Source: Acytostelium subglobosum LB1 (lineage: Eukaryota > Evosea > Eumycetozoa > Acytosteliales > Acytosteliaceae). From it: a stretch of DNA of 64,000 nt. Positions 46,672-56,193 of this stretch are shown piece after piece (the first letter of the stretch is position 1; each line of letters begins with the position of its first letter). The translations under genes were made by a program, and so were the position numbers. Under the pieces are notes generated by a model. It was given only the letters and a program-made list of their open reading frames with translations, did not search any database and was not told the origin of the DNA. The stretch spans positions 390,924 through 454,923 of the forward strand of contig NW_012236521.1 in assembly GCF_000787575.1 (NCBI RefSeq). Direction: 5' to 3'.

Positions 46672-47700
46672 TTATCGATTGTTAAACAGGGCGATTACAT
46701 CTGTCTCTGAAGGATCGACAAGTTGCAGAGCAGTCTTTCCATCGTTTTCCAGTAGTGTACAGTCGATACCTTGGTGTTGTAGCAACAGTGTGACAATATC
46801 TCCAAAGGCACAGAGTGATGCGTAGTGCAGTGCAGTCATTCCAATGTTGTCTTGACAATTGACATCGACGCCAGACACAGATAGCAGTAGCTTAGTGATT
46901 TCCACATGACCTCTATCGCAACTCCACATCAATGCTGTCTTTCCATTCTCTTCACGTTCGTTTATCGCTAGTCCTTGTTGTCCAAGTATCTCCTTAACCT
47001 TTTCTTCATCGTCGCATGATACCCAGTATATCAAGTCATGTTTCCTTTTGGATGCCGAGATATCAGATGTCAGTGTGTTGATCCTCCCTAGTCACGTGCT
47101 ATTGTACTTACGGGTCACTTGATGTTGCATTATCAATGTCCTCCTGACCAATCATTGAGAATCTGCTCATAACTGGACCCATGCCCTTTGAAGGCTTTGC
47201 ATCTTCTTCTGAATCATCCTCAAATACACTATCTTGTGGTTTTGTTGATGTTGTTGATGTTGTTGTAGTCGAAGATTCAGATGTTGAAGTAGTCGATGTG
47301 TTCTCTTGTTGCTGTCGCTGCTGCTGTTTACTCTCTCTCCACTTTGGTGCCAATGTATCCAACCTAGCTATATAGTTCTTCATCGACTGCTCCTTGCTCA
47401 GATCACCAAGAGATGACCAACTACCCCTGAAATTCCATTAATTGATTGATGAATGAATGAGCGAGGAGTGAGTAATCGCTCTCTCTCTGGTTAAAGCTAC
47501 ATCGACCAACATGACATTTACCACTTGGCCTTTCCAACAAAGTCAAAGAATGATGGTTGCTTAGTATTGCATTGACCAATCGTTGCCTGCTTGAAGTGAC
47601 TATAGAAGTATAATTGATGTTCATCAGATATCTTTGGTATCTTATTAGCACTCAGATACGCCACTGCATCATTAAACAGTTCATTCAATTGTTCTGCCAT
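46672..47700 (-). CDS. acbd6: Acyl-CoA-binding domain protein with ankyrin repeats (ACBD6-like)
   Basis: Three exons: 47700-47522, 47426-47112, 47044-46672; 288 residues, equal to human ACBD6 (282) in layout. Acyl-CoA-binding domain at residues 1-90: [37 protein letters not shown], then [18 protein letters not shown] with the conserved Lys/Trp. Ankyrin repeats from about residue 180: [20 protein letters not shown] and [24 protein letters not shown]6 binds long-chain acyl-CoA and supports N-myristoylation through NMT in animals; the same role is likely here. A Ser/Thr/Gln linker separates the two parts. Confidence 0.92.
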
Positions 47701-47857
47701 TACTATTATATATTATTACTATTTACACAGATACAGATAACTTAATTAATGCAAGAATAAATGAAAGAATGAATGAACCTTCAAGGTTGTTGGGGTTTTG
47801 GAAACGCCACGCCAAAAGGGGCGACGTGGACCTTGCTCGATCGATCAATCAATCTGA

Positions 47858-49342
47858 TCACTCACGTTTAAATACAATACTGACATCCATTGTGTAGATG
47901 TATGTTTGATCATTCTCGGTATTCCTTAGTGTTCGTTTGTGTTGACCTTGGAACACTAGGAGGTCACTGGGTTTGCCATCCAAGCTACTTCCACCATCAC
48001 CACGTTGTTGATGTCCAAGCTTGCCATGGAACTCGGATGATACTTCCAATTCCAACGTCTCGCTCTGTTTCCATAGAACATATCCAAATAGATGTAGTTG
48101 TCCGTCGTCATAGTTGTTGCCTTGGCCACTGCTGATCACACCAGAGTGGGTGACAGGCGGCAGGCCTTCAAACTCGAGGTACCATAACACGCATTGATTG
48201 AGTACCAGGGTGTTGCTTTGTTTAGCTTGTACGATGCGGTCGCGGCCTTGCATGGCAGCACCGCCATTCGACTCGATAAACTGCTTGGTGGACTGCTCGG
48301 CGATGGCCGGTTCGATATTCTTGCATTCCAGACGCGCGTCCTTGAACAAGTACACCTCCAATTGATATCGCTGTTTGGTGTCCATGAGCGCGGCACGACG
48401 CGAAGCGTGAGCGCTGGGCAGGTTGACAAGTGTGCTGCTTAACAGTATGTAGATTGAGTGATAGTCAAAGGTCTCGGGCTGCATGATTGATTCTTGATGC
48501 ATCACTGACATTGCTTCCAAGTAGTTGAGCGAGATCATGTCGCCAAGTATACGCATCTCCTCCCACATTGACAGGTGTGCCGCCAGCTGGAAGGACAGGG
48601 CCATGCGTATGAATGATGTATGAGGGTCGAGTCGATTGGTCTCGACCAAGTCCACAGTGTCCAGCACCAGAGGTGCGACGCGCTCCAACATCAAAGGGTA
48701 CTCGATACCTATTGACAATCGCGTGTTGATGAACTTGTCGTTGATGACTGGATCACTCAGCTCGTCAACATCTAACAATCGCCAAGCCAACAACATCTCA
48801 TCGTTGGAAGGGTTGTTCATGCGGTCACTGTTGGGCAATGATTCGTTGTAGAAGCGTGGCAAGTTCCATGCCATCAAGAACTTGGTGGCATAGAAGCGTT
48901 GTTCCACTGTGTCATTGTCATTATATCTGACTTTGCCATCATCTGGCAGTTGTTTAGCGAATGATAATATCGATTGATGAAGATCAATCAATGTCTGTGA
49001 ATCTACCTTCTCATGCTTATCAATGTCGTTCAAATATGTGATTGCCTTCTTGATCAGTCCAATGTCCAATGATTCACTCGTTGTCGTCGTCTTTGTTGTT
49101 GCTGTACCATTGTTGTTGTTGCTGTTGTTTGAGTTTGTACAATATAATCTTATTGATGATGATGAATGTGTTGTTGAGTATAATGATGATAAGAAATGTG
49201 ATGGTTGAAGATGAGTTCGAAGAAACAACTTGTTTGTTGAGATGGTTGCAGCTTGTAGACAATATCTACTTATTGTGTAGTTGTAGCTTGTGCGCCACAG
49301 TGCACCCTGCTTCAGAAGCAATGGTGTAATCAATGATGACAT
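47858..49342 (-). CDS. Mitochondrial-looking protein of unknown function (intact copy, unit A)
   Basis: Intronless, 494 residues from the ATG at 49342. The N-terminus (MSSLITPLLLKQGALWRTSY, then a long Ser/Thr/Arg/His-rich, acid-free stretch) looks like a mitochondrial presequence. The mature part is mostly helical (GLIKKAITYLNDIDKHEKVD; FIRMALSFQLAAHLSMWEEM), ending in a strand-rich region LHLFGYVLWKQSETLELEVS and YIYTMDVSIVFKRE. I recognise no domain. A second copy in unit B is broken, so this one is presumably the functional gene. The frame is open upstream to 49450, but the Met at 49342 is the best start for targeting. Confidence 0.75.
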   Translation of the reverse strand: MSSLITPLLLKQGALWRTSYNYTISRYCLQAATISTNKLFLRTHLQPSHFLSSLYSTTHSSSSIRLYCTNSNNSNNNNGTATTKTTTTSESLDIGLIKKAITYLNDIDKHEKVDSQTLIDLHQSILSFAKQLPDDGKVRYNDNDTVEQRFYATKFLMAWNLPRFYNESLPNSDRMNNPSNDEMLLAWRLLDVDELSDPVINDKFINTRLSIGIEYPLMLERVAPLVLDTVDLVETNRLDPHTSFIRMALSFQLAAHLSMWEEMRILGDMISLNYLEAMSVMHQESIMQPETFDYHSIYILLSSTLVNLPSAHASRRAALMDTKQRYQLEVYLFKDARLECKNIEPAIAEQSTKQFIESNGGAAMQGRDRIVQAKQSNTLVLNQCVLWYLEFEGLPPVTHSGVISSGQGNNYDDGQLHLFGYVLWKQSETLELEVSSEFHGKLGHQQRGDGGSSLDGKPSDLLVFQGQHKRTLRNTENDQTYIYTMDVSIVFKRE

Positions 49343-49602
49343 GTATGTGAATGAATGGATGAATGGATGAATGGATGAGTGATAAAGATGAAGATCAAAG
49401 TGAAGAGAGATATTAATAAAGATTACGACTGGGTGTTGCAATTGGACCACTGATCAAGAAGTGGTGTCCATGTGCCACCCCCCACACACTAGATCCCGTG
49501 TTCGATCAAACAAAGTTTTAGATCTAGATTATGTCGGTTGTCGGATTCAGCAGGGTTAGGTGCCCAATCCGATGATAAGGCCCGAACCCATGGTTCAATC
49601 CA

Positions 49603-51195
49603 GTCAATGCCCAACCTGGAGCTGGACCACAGATTGACACCGTTTGCGGCTACACCCACACCCTACAAGACGATCCAATTCTTCTTCCCAACTCAGTGGG
49701 CCGCGCCATGATCCACGACTTTTATGGCAACAAGGTTGCCAACGGCCTCTCCACAATTGACTCAATCTATGCACTCGGCGACACGTCCTGTGAGGAGGCC
49801 ACCGACGGAGCATCCTACTGGATACCAGGTCTAAGGATCAATGGCAAGATGTTCAAGGCCAGTTTCATCAAGATCTATTACTTTGGACACTTGACCTTCC
49901 CCGTCTCACCTATCCCCAAGGGTCTCCAATTGATCGCTGGAAATCCCAAGGCCACTGTGGCCGATGGCAACATCTGGTGGAATTGCCCAGACCAGGGTCT
50001 CATGTTCAAACCACCTACCACATGTTCCAGCAAGAACGAGACGGTGTTAGCTTTGGCCATGACCCTTCTCTTTCCCAACTGTTGGGACGGAGTCAACATC
50101 CGCCCCACATTCACGTACAAGAACGCCATCTATGATGGAGGTAAACCATGCCTGGCAGACTACCCCGTCCGCATACCCCAGCTGAGAATGCATCTCCTCT
50201 ACGCCATCACTGACAAGGAGAAAGATCTCTCTGGAGCCCAGTTCTCTCTCAACCCTGTCAAAGAGACTGATGGCTCGTGGACCTGGCCATGGACCGGTCT
50301 CGTCGGTCTGCACGCCGACTTCTTCAACGGTTGGGAGGAAGACACAATGAAGTTCATCGTGGTCAACTGTCTAAATAGGAACACCACATGCAGCTTTAAT
50401 CTTCCGAGACACTACCCCAACGTCACTCAGTCGTTCGCCCTGGTTGGCTCAAAAAAGGCCAACCCGCCCTTTCTCCTTGTCGACTCCACTAGTGTCCCAT
50501 TCTACAAGATTGACATCCCAGACCGCGCCAGGACTTCCAGCTGGTCGAAAGCCAACCTCGACTTCTACTCATACAACAATCAACAGGGGGTGGGCAACAA
50601 ATGGCTCAACCTCTTCCAGGTGACCGCCGACGTATACAACAGCGCCAACNCCGTGTGTCCAACAGACTCCAAGCAGAGGATTGGTACNGTGACCCTTGAC
50701 TCCAACCCTGCCAACCATGCCATCGACATTGCAAAGCAGATTCGACAGTTTTTTGTCGACAATCCCAAAGGCTCAGTGTCCATATACTTTTGCTTCCGTT
50801 CCAACGATGCTGACCAGACCTACTCGATTGCTTCCACCTCGAATCAGGAACATATGCCACTTGTTTGGTTTTTGGATCCAACGAAAAAGCAGAGCCAAGA
50901 CAATGTGGTCATGTCCTCGCCCTATGTCCAGCCACCCAACCCTTCAGAGAGCTCTTCTGGAACTCCAGCACCAAGTACCACTGCTGCATCGACCACTGGC
51001 GCCACCACAAGAAAGGTCAGTACAATTTCTGGAACTCCTAGCTCGACTACAACCAACTCTCCCACCTCGACAACCACCAGCACTCCCGGCTCGACAACTA
51101 CCAACACTCCAGACGGACCAAGCTCTGGAAGCCACATATCATCATCATTCCTTCTAACTGTCATAACATTATTGTTGTCATCTCAGTTCATCTAA
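49603..51195 (+). pseudogene. 5'-truncated copy of DUF1996 GPI-anchored protein gene (unit A)
   Basis: From 49603 the sequence is collinear with the intact gene of unit B from its VNAQPGAGPQ residues onward through the C-terminus. The signal peptide, start codon and about 350 bp of leader present in unit B (53105-53452) are missing: GAACCCATGGTTCAA is followed at once by coding sequence. In frame, TGA TAA lies just upstream and the first ATG is at 49708, inside the domain, so any product would lack a secretion signal. The remaining frame is open apart from Ns at 50650 and 50688. The Thr/Ser/Pro stalk is longer than in copy B through a small internal repeat (about 51010-51115). Confidence 0.75.
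51010..51115 (+). repeat. Imperfect minisatellite in Ser/Thr/Pro stalk
   Basis: Repeated ACTCCnGGCTCGACAACTACC-like units encode S/T-P-G stretches; fewer copies in the paralogue at 54985-55030. Confidence 0.6.
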
Positions 51196-51598
51196 ATAAT
51201 AAACTCCACCTTGTTTAATATATCTATTTGTGAATGAATAAATCATTCATATTGATTAATTGATTGATTGAATTTATGAGGACCAACCAACTAAATGAAG
51301 GCAACACACTTTTCCTTGGATTGATAGAACTATATCGATAGGACTTGGTTCCTCTTTGGATAGGATGGAATGAATGGGTTCATGTTGCCTCTTGGCAAAG
51401 TGCCCTTATAAGTGTTTTTTGAAACCGGCTACAGGGAAAGACAAGGGGATGTGACATGTTGCCGGTGACTCCTTGTCTGTCACAATAAACACACAAATTC
51501 TCTTTGACAAGAGACAGACAGGTAAGTGATTTGTTAATTATCCGTTATTATAATGGGCCAGTTCATTTGAAATTGATCAATCAAACAATCAATCATGA
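51196..51598. other. Spacer between duplication units with conserved element
   Basis: Starts with AATAATAAAC right after the stop (poly(A) signal), then the conserved structured element (51424-51477), then the unit junction. Confidence 0.6.
51424..51477 (+). other. Pseudoknot-compatible inverted repeats, copy A
   Basis: ACCGGCTAC (51424-51432) pairs with GTTGCCGGT (51458-51466) with one mismatch, and GACAAGG (51440-51446), inside that loop, pairs perfectly with CCTTGTC (51471-51477) outside it. The interleaved order is that of an H-type pseudoknot. The paralogous element is at 55330-55383. Confidence 0.5.
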
Positions 51599-52834
51599 TC
51601 ATTCACGTTTAAATACAATACTGACATCCATTGTGTAGATGTATGTTTGATCATTCTCGGTATTCCTTAGTGTTCGTTTGTGTTGACCTTGGAACACGAG
51701 GAGATCACTGGGTTTGCCATCCATGCTACTCCCACCATCACCACGTTGTTGATGTCCAAGCTTGCCATGGAACTCGGATGATACCTCCAATTCCAACGTC
51801 TCGCTCTGTTTCCATAGTACATATCCAAATAGATGTAGTCGTCCGTCGTCATAGTTGTTGCCTTGGCCACTGCTGATCACACCAGAGTGGGCGACAGGCG
51901 GCAGGCCTTCAAACTCGAGGTACCATAACACGCATTGATTGAGCACCAGGGTGTTGCTTTGTTTAGCTTGTACGATGCGGTCGCGGCCTTGCATGGCAGC
52001 CCCTCCATTCGACTCGATGAACTGCTTGGTGGACTGCTCGGCGATGGCCGGTTCGATATTTTTGCATTCCAGACGCGCGTCCTTGAACAAGTACACCTCC
52101 AATTGATATCGCTGTTTGGTGTCCATGAGCGCGGCACGACGCGAAGCGTGAGCGCTGGGCAGGTTGACAAGTGTGCTTCTCAGCAGTATGTAGATTGAGT
52201 GATAGTCAAATGTCTCGGGCTGCATGATTGATTCTTGATGCATCACTGACATTGCCTCCAAGTAGTTGAGCGAGATCATGTCACCAAGTATGCGTATCTC
52301 CTCCCACATTGACAAATGTTCAGCCAGCTGGAAGGACAGGGCCATGCGTATGAATGATGTATGAGGGTCGAGTCGATTGGTCTCCACCAGATCTACAGTG
52401 TCCAGAACCAAAGGCGCGACACGCTCCAACATCAAAGGGTACTCGATACCTATTGACAATCGCGTGTTGATGAACTTATCGTTGATGGCTGGATCACTCA
52501 ACTCATCAACATCCAACAATCGCCATGCCAACAACATTTCATCGTTGGAAGGGTTGTTCATGCGGTCGCTGTTGGGCAATGATTCGTTGTAGAAGCGTGG
52601 CAAGCTCCATGCCATCAAGAACTTGGTCGCATAGAAGCGTTTATCGATTGATGAAGATCAATCAATGTCTGTGAATCTACCTTCTCATGCTTATCAATGT
52701 CGTTCAAATATGTTATTGCCTTCTTGATCAGTCCAATGTTCAATAATGATTCATTTATCGTAGTCTTTGTCTTTGTTGTTGTTGCTTGTGCGCCACAGTG
52801 CACTCTGCTTCAGAGGTGTAATCAACGCTGACAT
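51599..52834 (-). pseudogene. Broken copy of the mitochondrial-looking gene (unit B)
   Basis: Paralogue of the gene at 47858-49342. The C-terminal 330 residues are open and near-identical (MAWSLPRFYNESLPNSDRM onward). Relative to copy A about 67 bp are missing at 52640 (copy A 48900-48966), which shifts the frame, and roughly 200 bp encoding the Ser/Asn-rich presequence region are missing near 52790. From the homologous ATG at 52834 (MSALITPLKQSALWRTS) translation reaches a stop after about 28 codons. Two frame-breaking deletions make function unlikely, though the open 340-codon part could still be transcribed. Confidence 0.8.
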
Positions 52835-53374
52835 ATATAAGTGATAAAGATGAAGATCAATAATATGATGTGAAGGAGATATTAATAAAGATTAACAGTT
52901 GTGTTGTCTGGTGTTGCTGCAATTCGATCAAGAAGTGGACGTGACCACTGGTCAATTTCAGATTCATTCACCAACCACAGCAGGGTGGATCCCGTGTTCC
53001 ATCGATCTAGTTTAAATTCGGTCGGTCTGTCGTATTCAGTAAAGAAGAGAGATAGAGAGAGCTCATGTGCCCAATCCTATGATAAGGCCCGAACCCATGG
53101 TTCAAACAGTGGATATTAACCCGCGTTTTGTTTGTCCCCTTCGCATTAAGTACACATTGCAACAACCCACATCTATTCATTATATGCGGTCCCATGGTTG
53201 TCTGACCGGACCCACCACAAAGATCATTGAGCTCTCCTAACGTTTTAAAGTATCTACATCTACATATATACTCACAGTTAACAAAACATCACCCCTGATC
53301 AATCATTTATAACCATCCAACTTGTAATAATAATTATACAGATCCAAACTACAGAGTCATTGACAGTCCTGACA
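52835..53374. promoter_or_regulatory. Divergent promoter region of unit B, retained leader
   Basis: 540 bp between the broken minus gene and the intact DUF1996 gene. About 350 bp of it (from GAACCCATGGTTCAA near 53092 onward) has no counterpart in unit A and must hold the plus-gene promoter and leader. Confidence 0.5.
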
Positions 53375-55109
53375 ATGACATCCAACACCAGCTACTACTA
53401 TGTCTGGTTGTTATGTATTTTTATCATACTCCCACTGATCAATCAAAATCATGTCAATGCCCAACCTGGAGCAGGACCACAGATAGATACCGTTTGCGGC
53501 TACACCCACACCCTACAAGACGATCCAATCCTTCTCCCCAACTCAGTGGGCCGCGCCATGATCCACGACTTTTATGGCAACAAGCTAGCCAACGGCCTCT
53601 CCACAATTGACTCTATCTACTCACTCAGTAACACGTCCTGTGAGGAGGCCACCGACGGAGCGTCTTACTGGATTCCAGGCCTAAGGATCAATGGCAAGAT
53701 GTTCAAAGCCAGCTTCATTAAGATCTACTACTTTGGCCACTTGACCTACCCCGTCACACCAATCCCCAAGGGTCTGCAATTGATTGCTGGCAACCCCAAG
53801 GCAACAGTGGCCGATGGCCACATCTGGTGGAACTGCCCAGACCAGGGACTCATGTACAAACCTCCCTCCACATGCTCCAGCCAGAACGAGACGGTGTTCA
53901 ATTTGGCCATGACCCTTCTCTTTCCCAACTGTTGGGACGGAGTCAACATCCGCCCCACCTTTACGTACAAGAACGCGATTTATGATGGAGGCCAACCATG
54001 CCCGGCCGACTACCCAGTCCGCATCCCCCAGCTGAGAATGCATCTCCACTACGCCATCACTAACGCCGAGAAGGATCTCACTGGCGCCCAGTTCTCGCTC
54101 AACCCTGTTCAAGAGACAGACGGCACATGGACTTGGCCCTGGAACGGTCTGGTTGGCCTGCACGCCGACTTCTTCAACGGTTGGGAGGAAGACACAATGA
54201 AATTCATTGTGGACTACTGTCTAAACAGGAACACCACCTGCAGTTTCAATCTTCCAAGACACTACCCCAACGTCACTCAGTCGTTCGCCCTGGTTGGCTC
54301 ACAAAAGGCCAACCCTACCATGCTCCTAGTAGACCCCACTAGTGTCCCATTCTACAAGATCGACATCCCAGACCGCGCCAGGACTTCCAGCTGGTCGAAA
54401 GCCAACCTCGACTTCTACTCGTACAACAATCAACCTGGGGTGGGCAACAAATGGCTCAACGTCTTCCAGGTGACCCCCGAGGTATACAACAGCGCCAACC
54501 CCGTGTGTCCAACAGACTCCAAGCAGAGGATTGGTACAGTGACCCTTGATNNNNNNNNNNNNNNNNNNNNNNNNNNNNNNNNNNNNNNNNNNNNNNNNNN
54601 NNNNNNNNNNNNNNNNNNNNNNNNNNNNNNNNNNNNNNNNNNNNNNNNNNGACTCCAAGCAGAGGATTGGTACAGTGACCCTTGACTCCAACCCTGCCAA
54701 CCATGCCATCGACATTGCAAAGCAGATTCGACAGTTGTTTGTCGACAATCCCAAAGGCTCAGTGTCCATATACTTTTGTTTCCGTACCAACGATGTCAAC
54801 CAGACCTACTCGATTGCTTCCACCTCGAATCAGGACCATATGCCACATCTTTGGTTTTTGGATCCAACGCCAAAGCAGAGCCAAGACAATGTGGTCATGT
54901 CCTCGCCCTATGTCCAGCCTCCCAACCCTTCACAGAGCTCGTCGGGCACTCCAGCACCAAGCACCACTGCATCGATCACTGGTGCCACCACAGGAACTGG
55001 TGCCAGTTCGATTACCGGCACTCCAGATGGACCAAGCTCTGGAAGCCACCTGTCATCATCATTCCTTCTAACTTTCATAACCTTATTGTTGTCATCTCAG
55101 TTCATCTAA
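53375..55109 (+). CDS. GPI-anchored DUF1996 protein (intact copy, unit B; spans an assembly gap)
   Basis: Start ATG at 53375: MTSNTSYYYVWLLCIFIILP is a signal peptide. The DUF1996 core is clear: LQLIAGNPKATVADGHIWWN, TLLFPNCWDGVNIRPTFTYK, CPADYPVRIPQLRMHLHYAI and GLHADFFNGWEEDTMKFIVD. DUF1996 occurs mainly in secreted fungal proteins, often with WSC or carbohydrate-binding modules; its function is unsettled. A second strand-rich domain follows (VPFYKIDIPDRARTSSWSKA; SVSIYFCFRTNDVNQTYS), DNRLRE-like, then a Ser/Thr/Pro stalk and a C-terminal GPI signal ending LLTFITLLLSSQFI. A 100-N gap at 54551-54650 breaks the frame; removing it with one copy of the duplicated 35-bp flank leaves 1599 bp, an open frame of 532 residues. 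Confidence 0.85.
54551..54650. other. Assembly gap (100 N) flanked by duplicated 35-bp sequence
   Basis: The 35 bases before the gap (54515-54549) are identical to the 35 after it (54651-54685). The paralogue in unit A has this segment once. The gap is therefore most likely an unmerged contig overlap, not missing sequence. Confidence 0.9.
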
Positions 55110-55329
55110 ATAATAAACTCCACCTTGTAGTTTGCTTGTTTATAAATTTCAATCTTTGAGTGATTGAGTGAGTGAATGAATGGATGAATGATTGATTGAC
55201 ATGTATTATCCTCTACATGAATGAAGACAATTAACCAACTCAATCAGATAGGACTTGGTTCATCTTTGGATTGGATGGGATGGGTTGATGTTGCCTCTTG
55301 GCAAAGTGCCCTTACAAGTGTTGTTTGAA

Positions 55330-55383
55330 ACCGGCAACAGGGAAAGACAAGGGGATGTGACAAGTTGCCGGTGACTCCTTGTC
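55330..55383 (+). other. Pseudoknot-compatible inverted repeats, copy B
   Basis: Stem 1: ACCGGCAAC (55330-55338) with GTTGCCGGT (55364-55372), nine perfect pairs. Stem 2: GACAAGG (55346-55352), within the stem-1 loop, with CCTTGTC (55377-55383), seven perfect pairs. A third possible pairing is TGTCTGTC (55380-55387) with GACAGACA (about 55416-55423), competing with stem 2. Confidence 0.55.
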
Positions 55384-55619
55384 TGTCACAATACACACAA
55401 GTGCCTTTGACTAGAGACAGACAGGTTGGTGATTTGTTAATTATCCGTTATTATAATGGGCTAGTTCTTTTGAAATTGATCACCCCACATATTATAATAG
55501 TTCTAAATCGAGATCATTGATTGATCGTGTGGTTGGTGAGCGTGGAAACACACTAAAGTGTAAGAGGTGGGGGAGAACAGTGTGCGCTTGTGACTCTCCT
55601 GTTTTGATTAGACCTTCCT

Positions 55620-55640
55620 GTTGTTGGGTACCCCAACAAC
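55620..55640. other. Perfect hairpin
   Basis: GTTGTTGGG and CCCAACAAC form a 9-bp perfect stem with a 3-nt TAC loop. No T-run follows. Function unknown. Confidence 0.5.
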
Positions 55641-56193
55641 CCATCACTCTTCCAATTCCAATCCCAACAAACGAAACTCATACAGATATATAATATTTTT
55701 AATACTTATTATTATTATTACAACAGTGTTTGAAAAGAAGAGGAAGAAGATTAAGATCGCATTGATAGTGTTGACATCAATCAATCATCACTTCACACAC
55801 ACTAACTCACACAGATAAGAATTGACAATCAAGCACCATGCGTGTGGTCTCAGTGTTGTAATCGCAATGAACAATCACCCAATCAACACACCTCCACATC
55901 TTCATCAACATCCACATCGTTGTCACTGACAATCAATCATTCATTCACACACTCCACCATCAACATCCTTTCATACACATTCCACAACATTGAGAAGAAC
56001 CAGACCCAATCAGTGCACTCCACTCATCTTCAATCAATCCCCATTAATTAGTTCACTGTAACTCACTATTGCTAGTTATAACTAAGAAAGAGTATTTATA
56101 ATTATATATTCATACAGATACGATCCACCAGTGGAACGAATGAACGAAAGACCGTTCTAACACTCTTTCTCGCCACAAACAGACGCGCACGCC

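Larger units (their letters stand above)
47858..51590. repeat. Tandem duplication, unit A (about 3.74 kb)
   Basis: Direct, head-to-tail copy of the segment 51599-55490. Both units hold the same divergent gene pair and the same 3' non-coding element, offset by about 3741 bp. Coding parts are roughly 90-95% identical by eye. In unit A the minus gene is intact and the plus gene has lost its start. Confidence 0.9.
51599..55490. repeat. Tandem duplication, unit B
   Basis: Direct repeat of 47858-51590. In this unit the minus gene is broken and the plus gene keeps its start and signal peptide. Unit B's spacer between the divergent genes is longer (52835-53374) because unit A lost part of it. Confidence 0.9.
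55110..56193. other. Spacer with conserved element and hairpin
   Basis: 1.08 kb. Starts with an AATAATAAAC poly(A) signal, then the structured element (55330-55383), the end of unit B (about 55490), a perfect hairpin (55620-55640), and CA/TC-rich DNA up to the next gene. Short frames here are low-complexity and not supported. Confidence 0.5.

Noticed and set aside
49502-49520. GTTCGATCAAAC as a possible tRNA B box
   Set aside because: No cloverleaf can be drawn around it.
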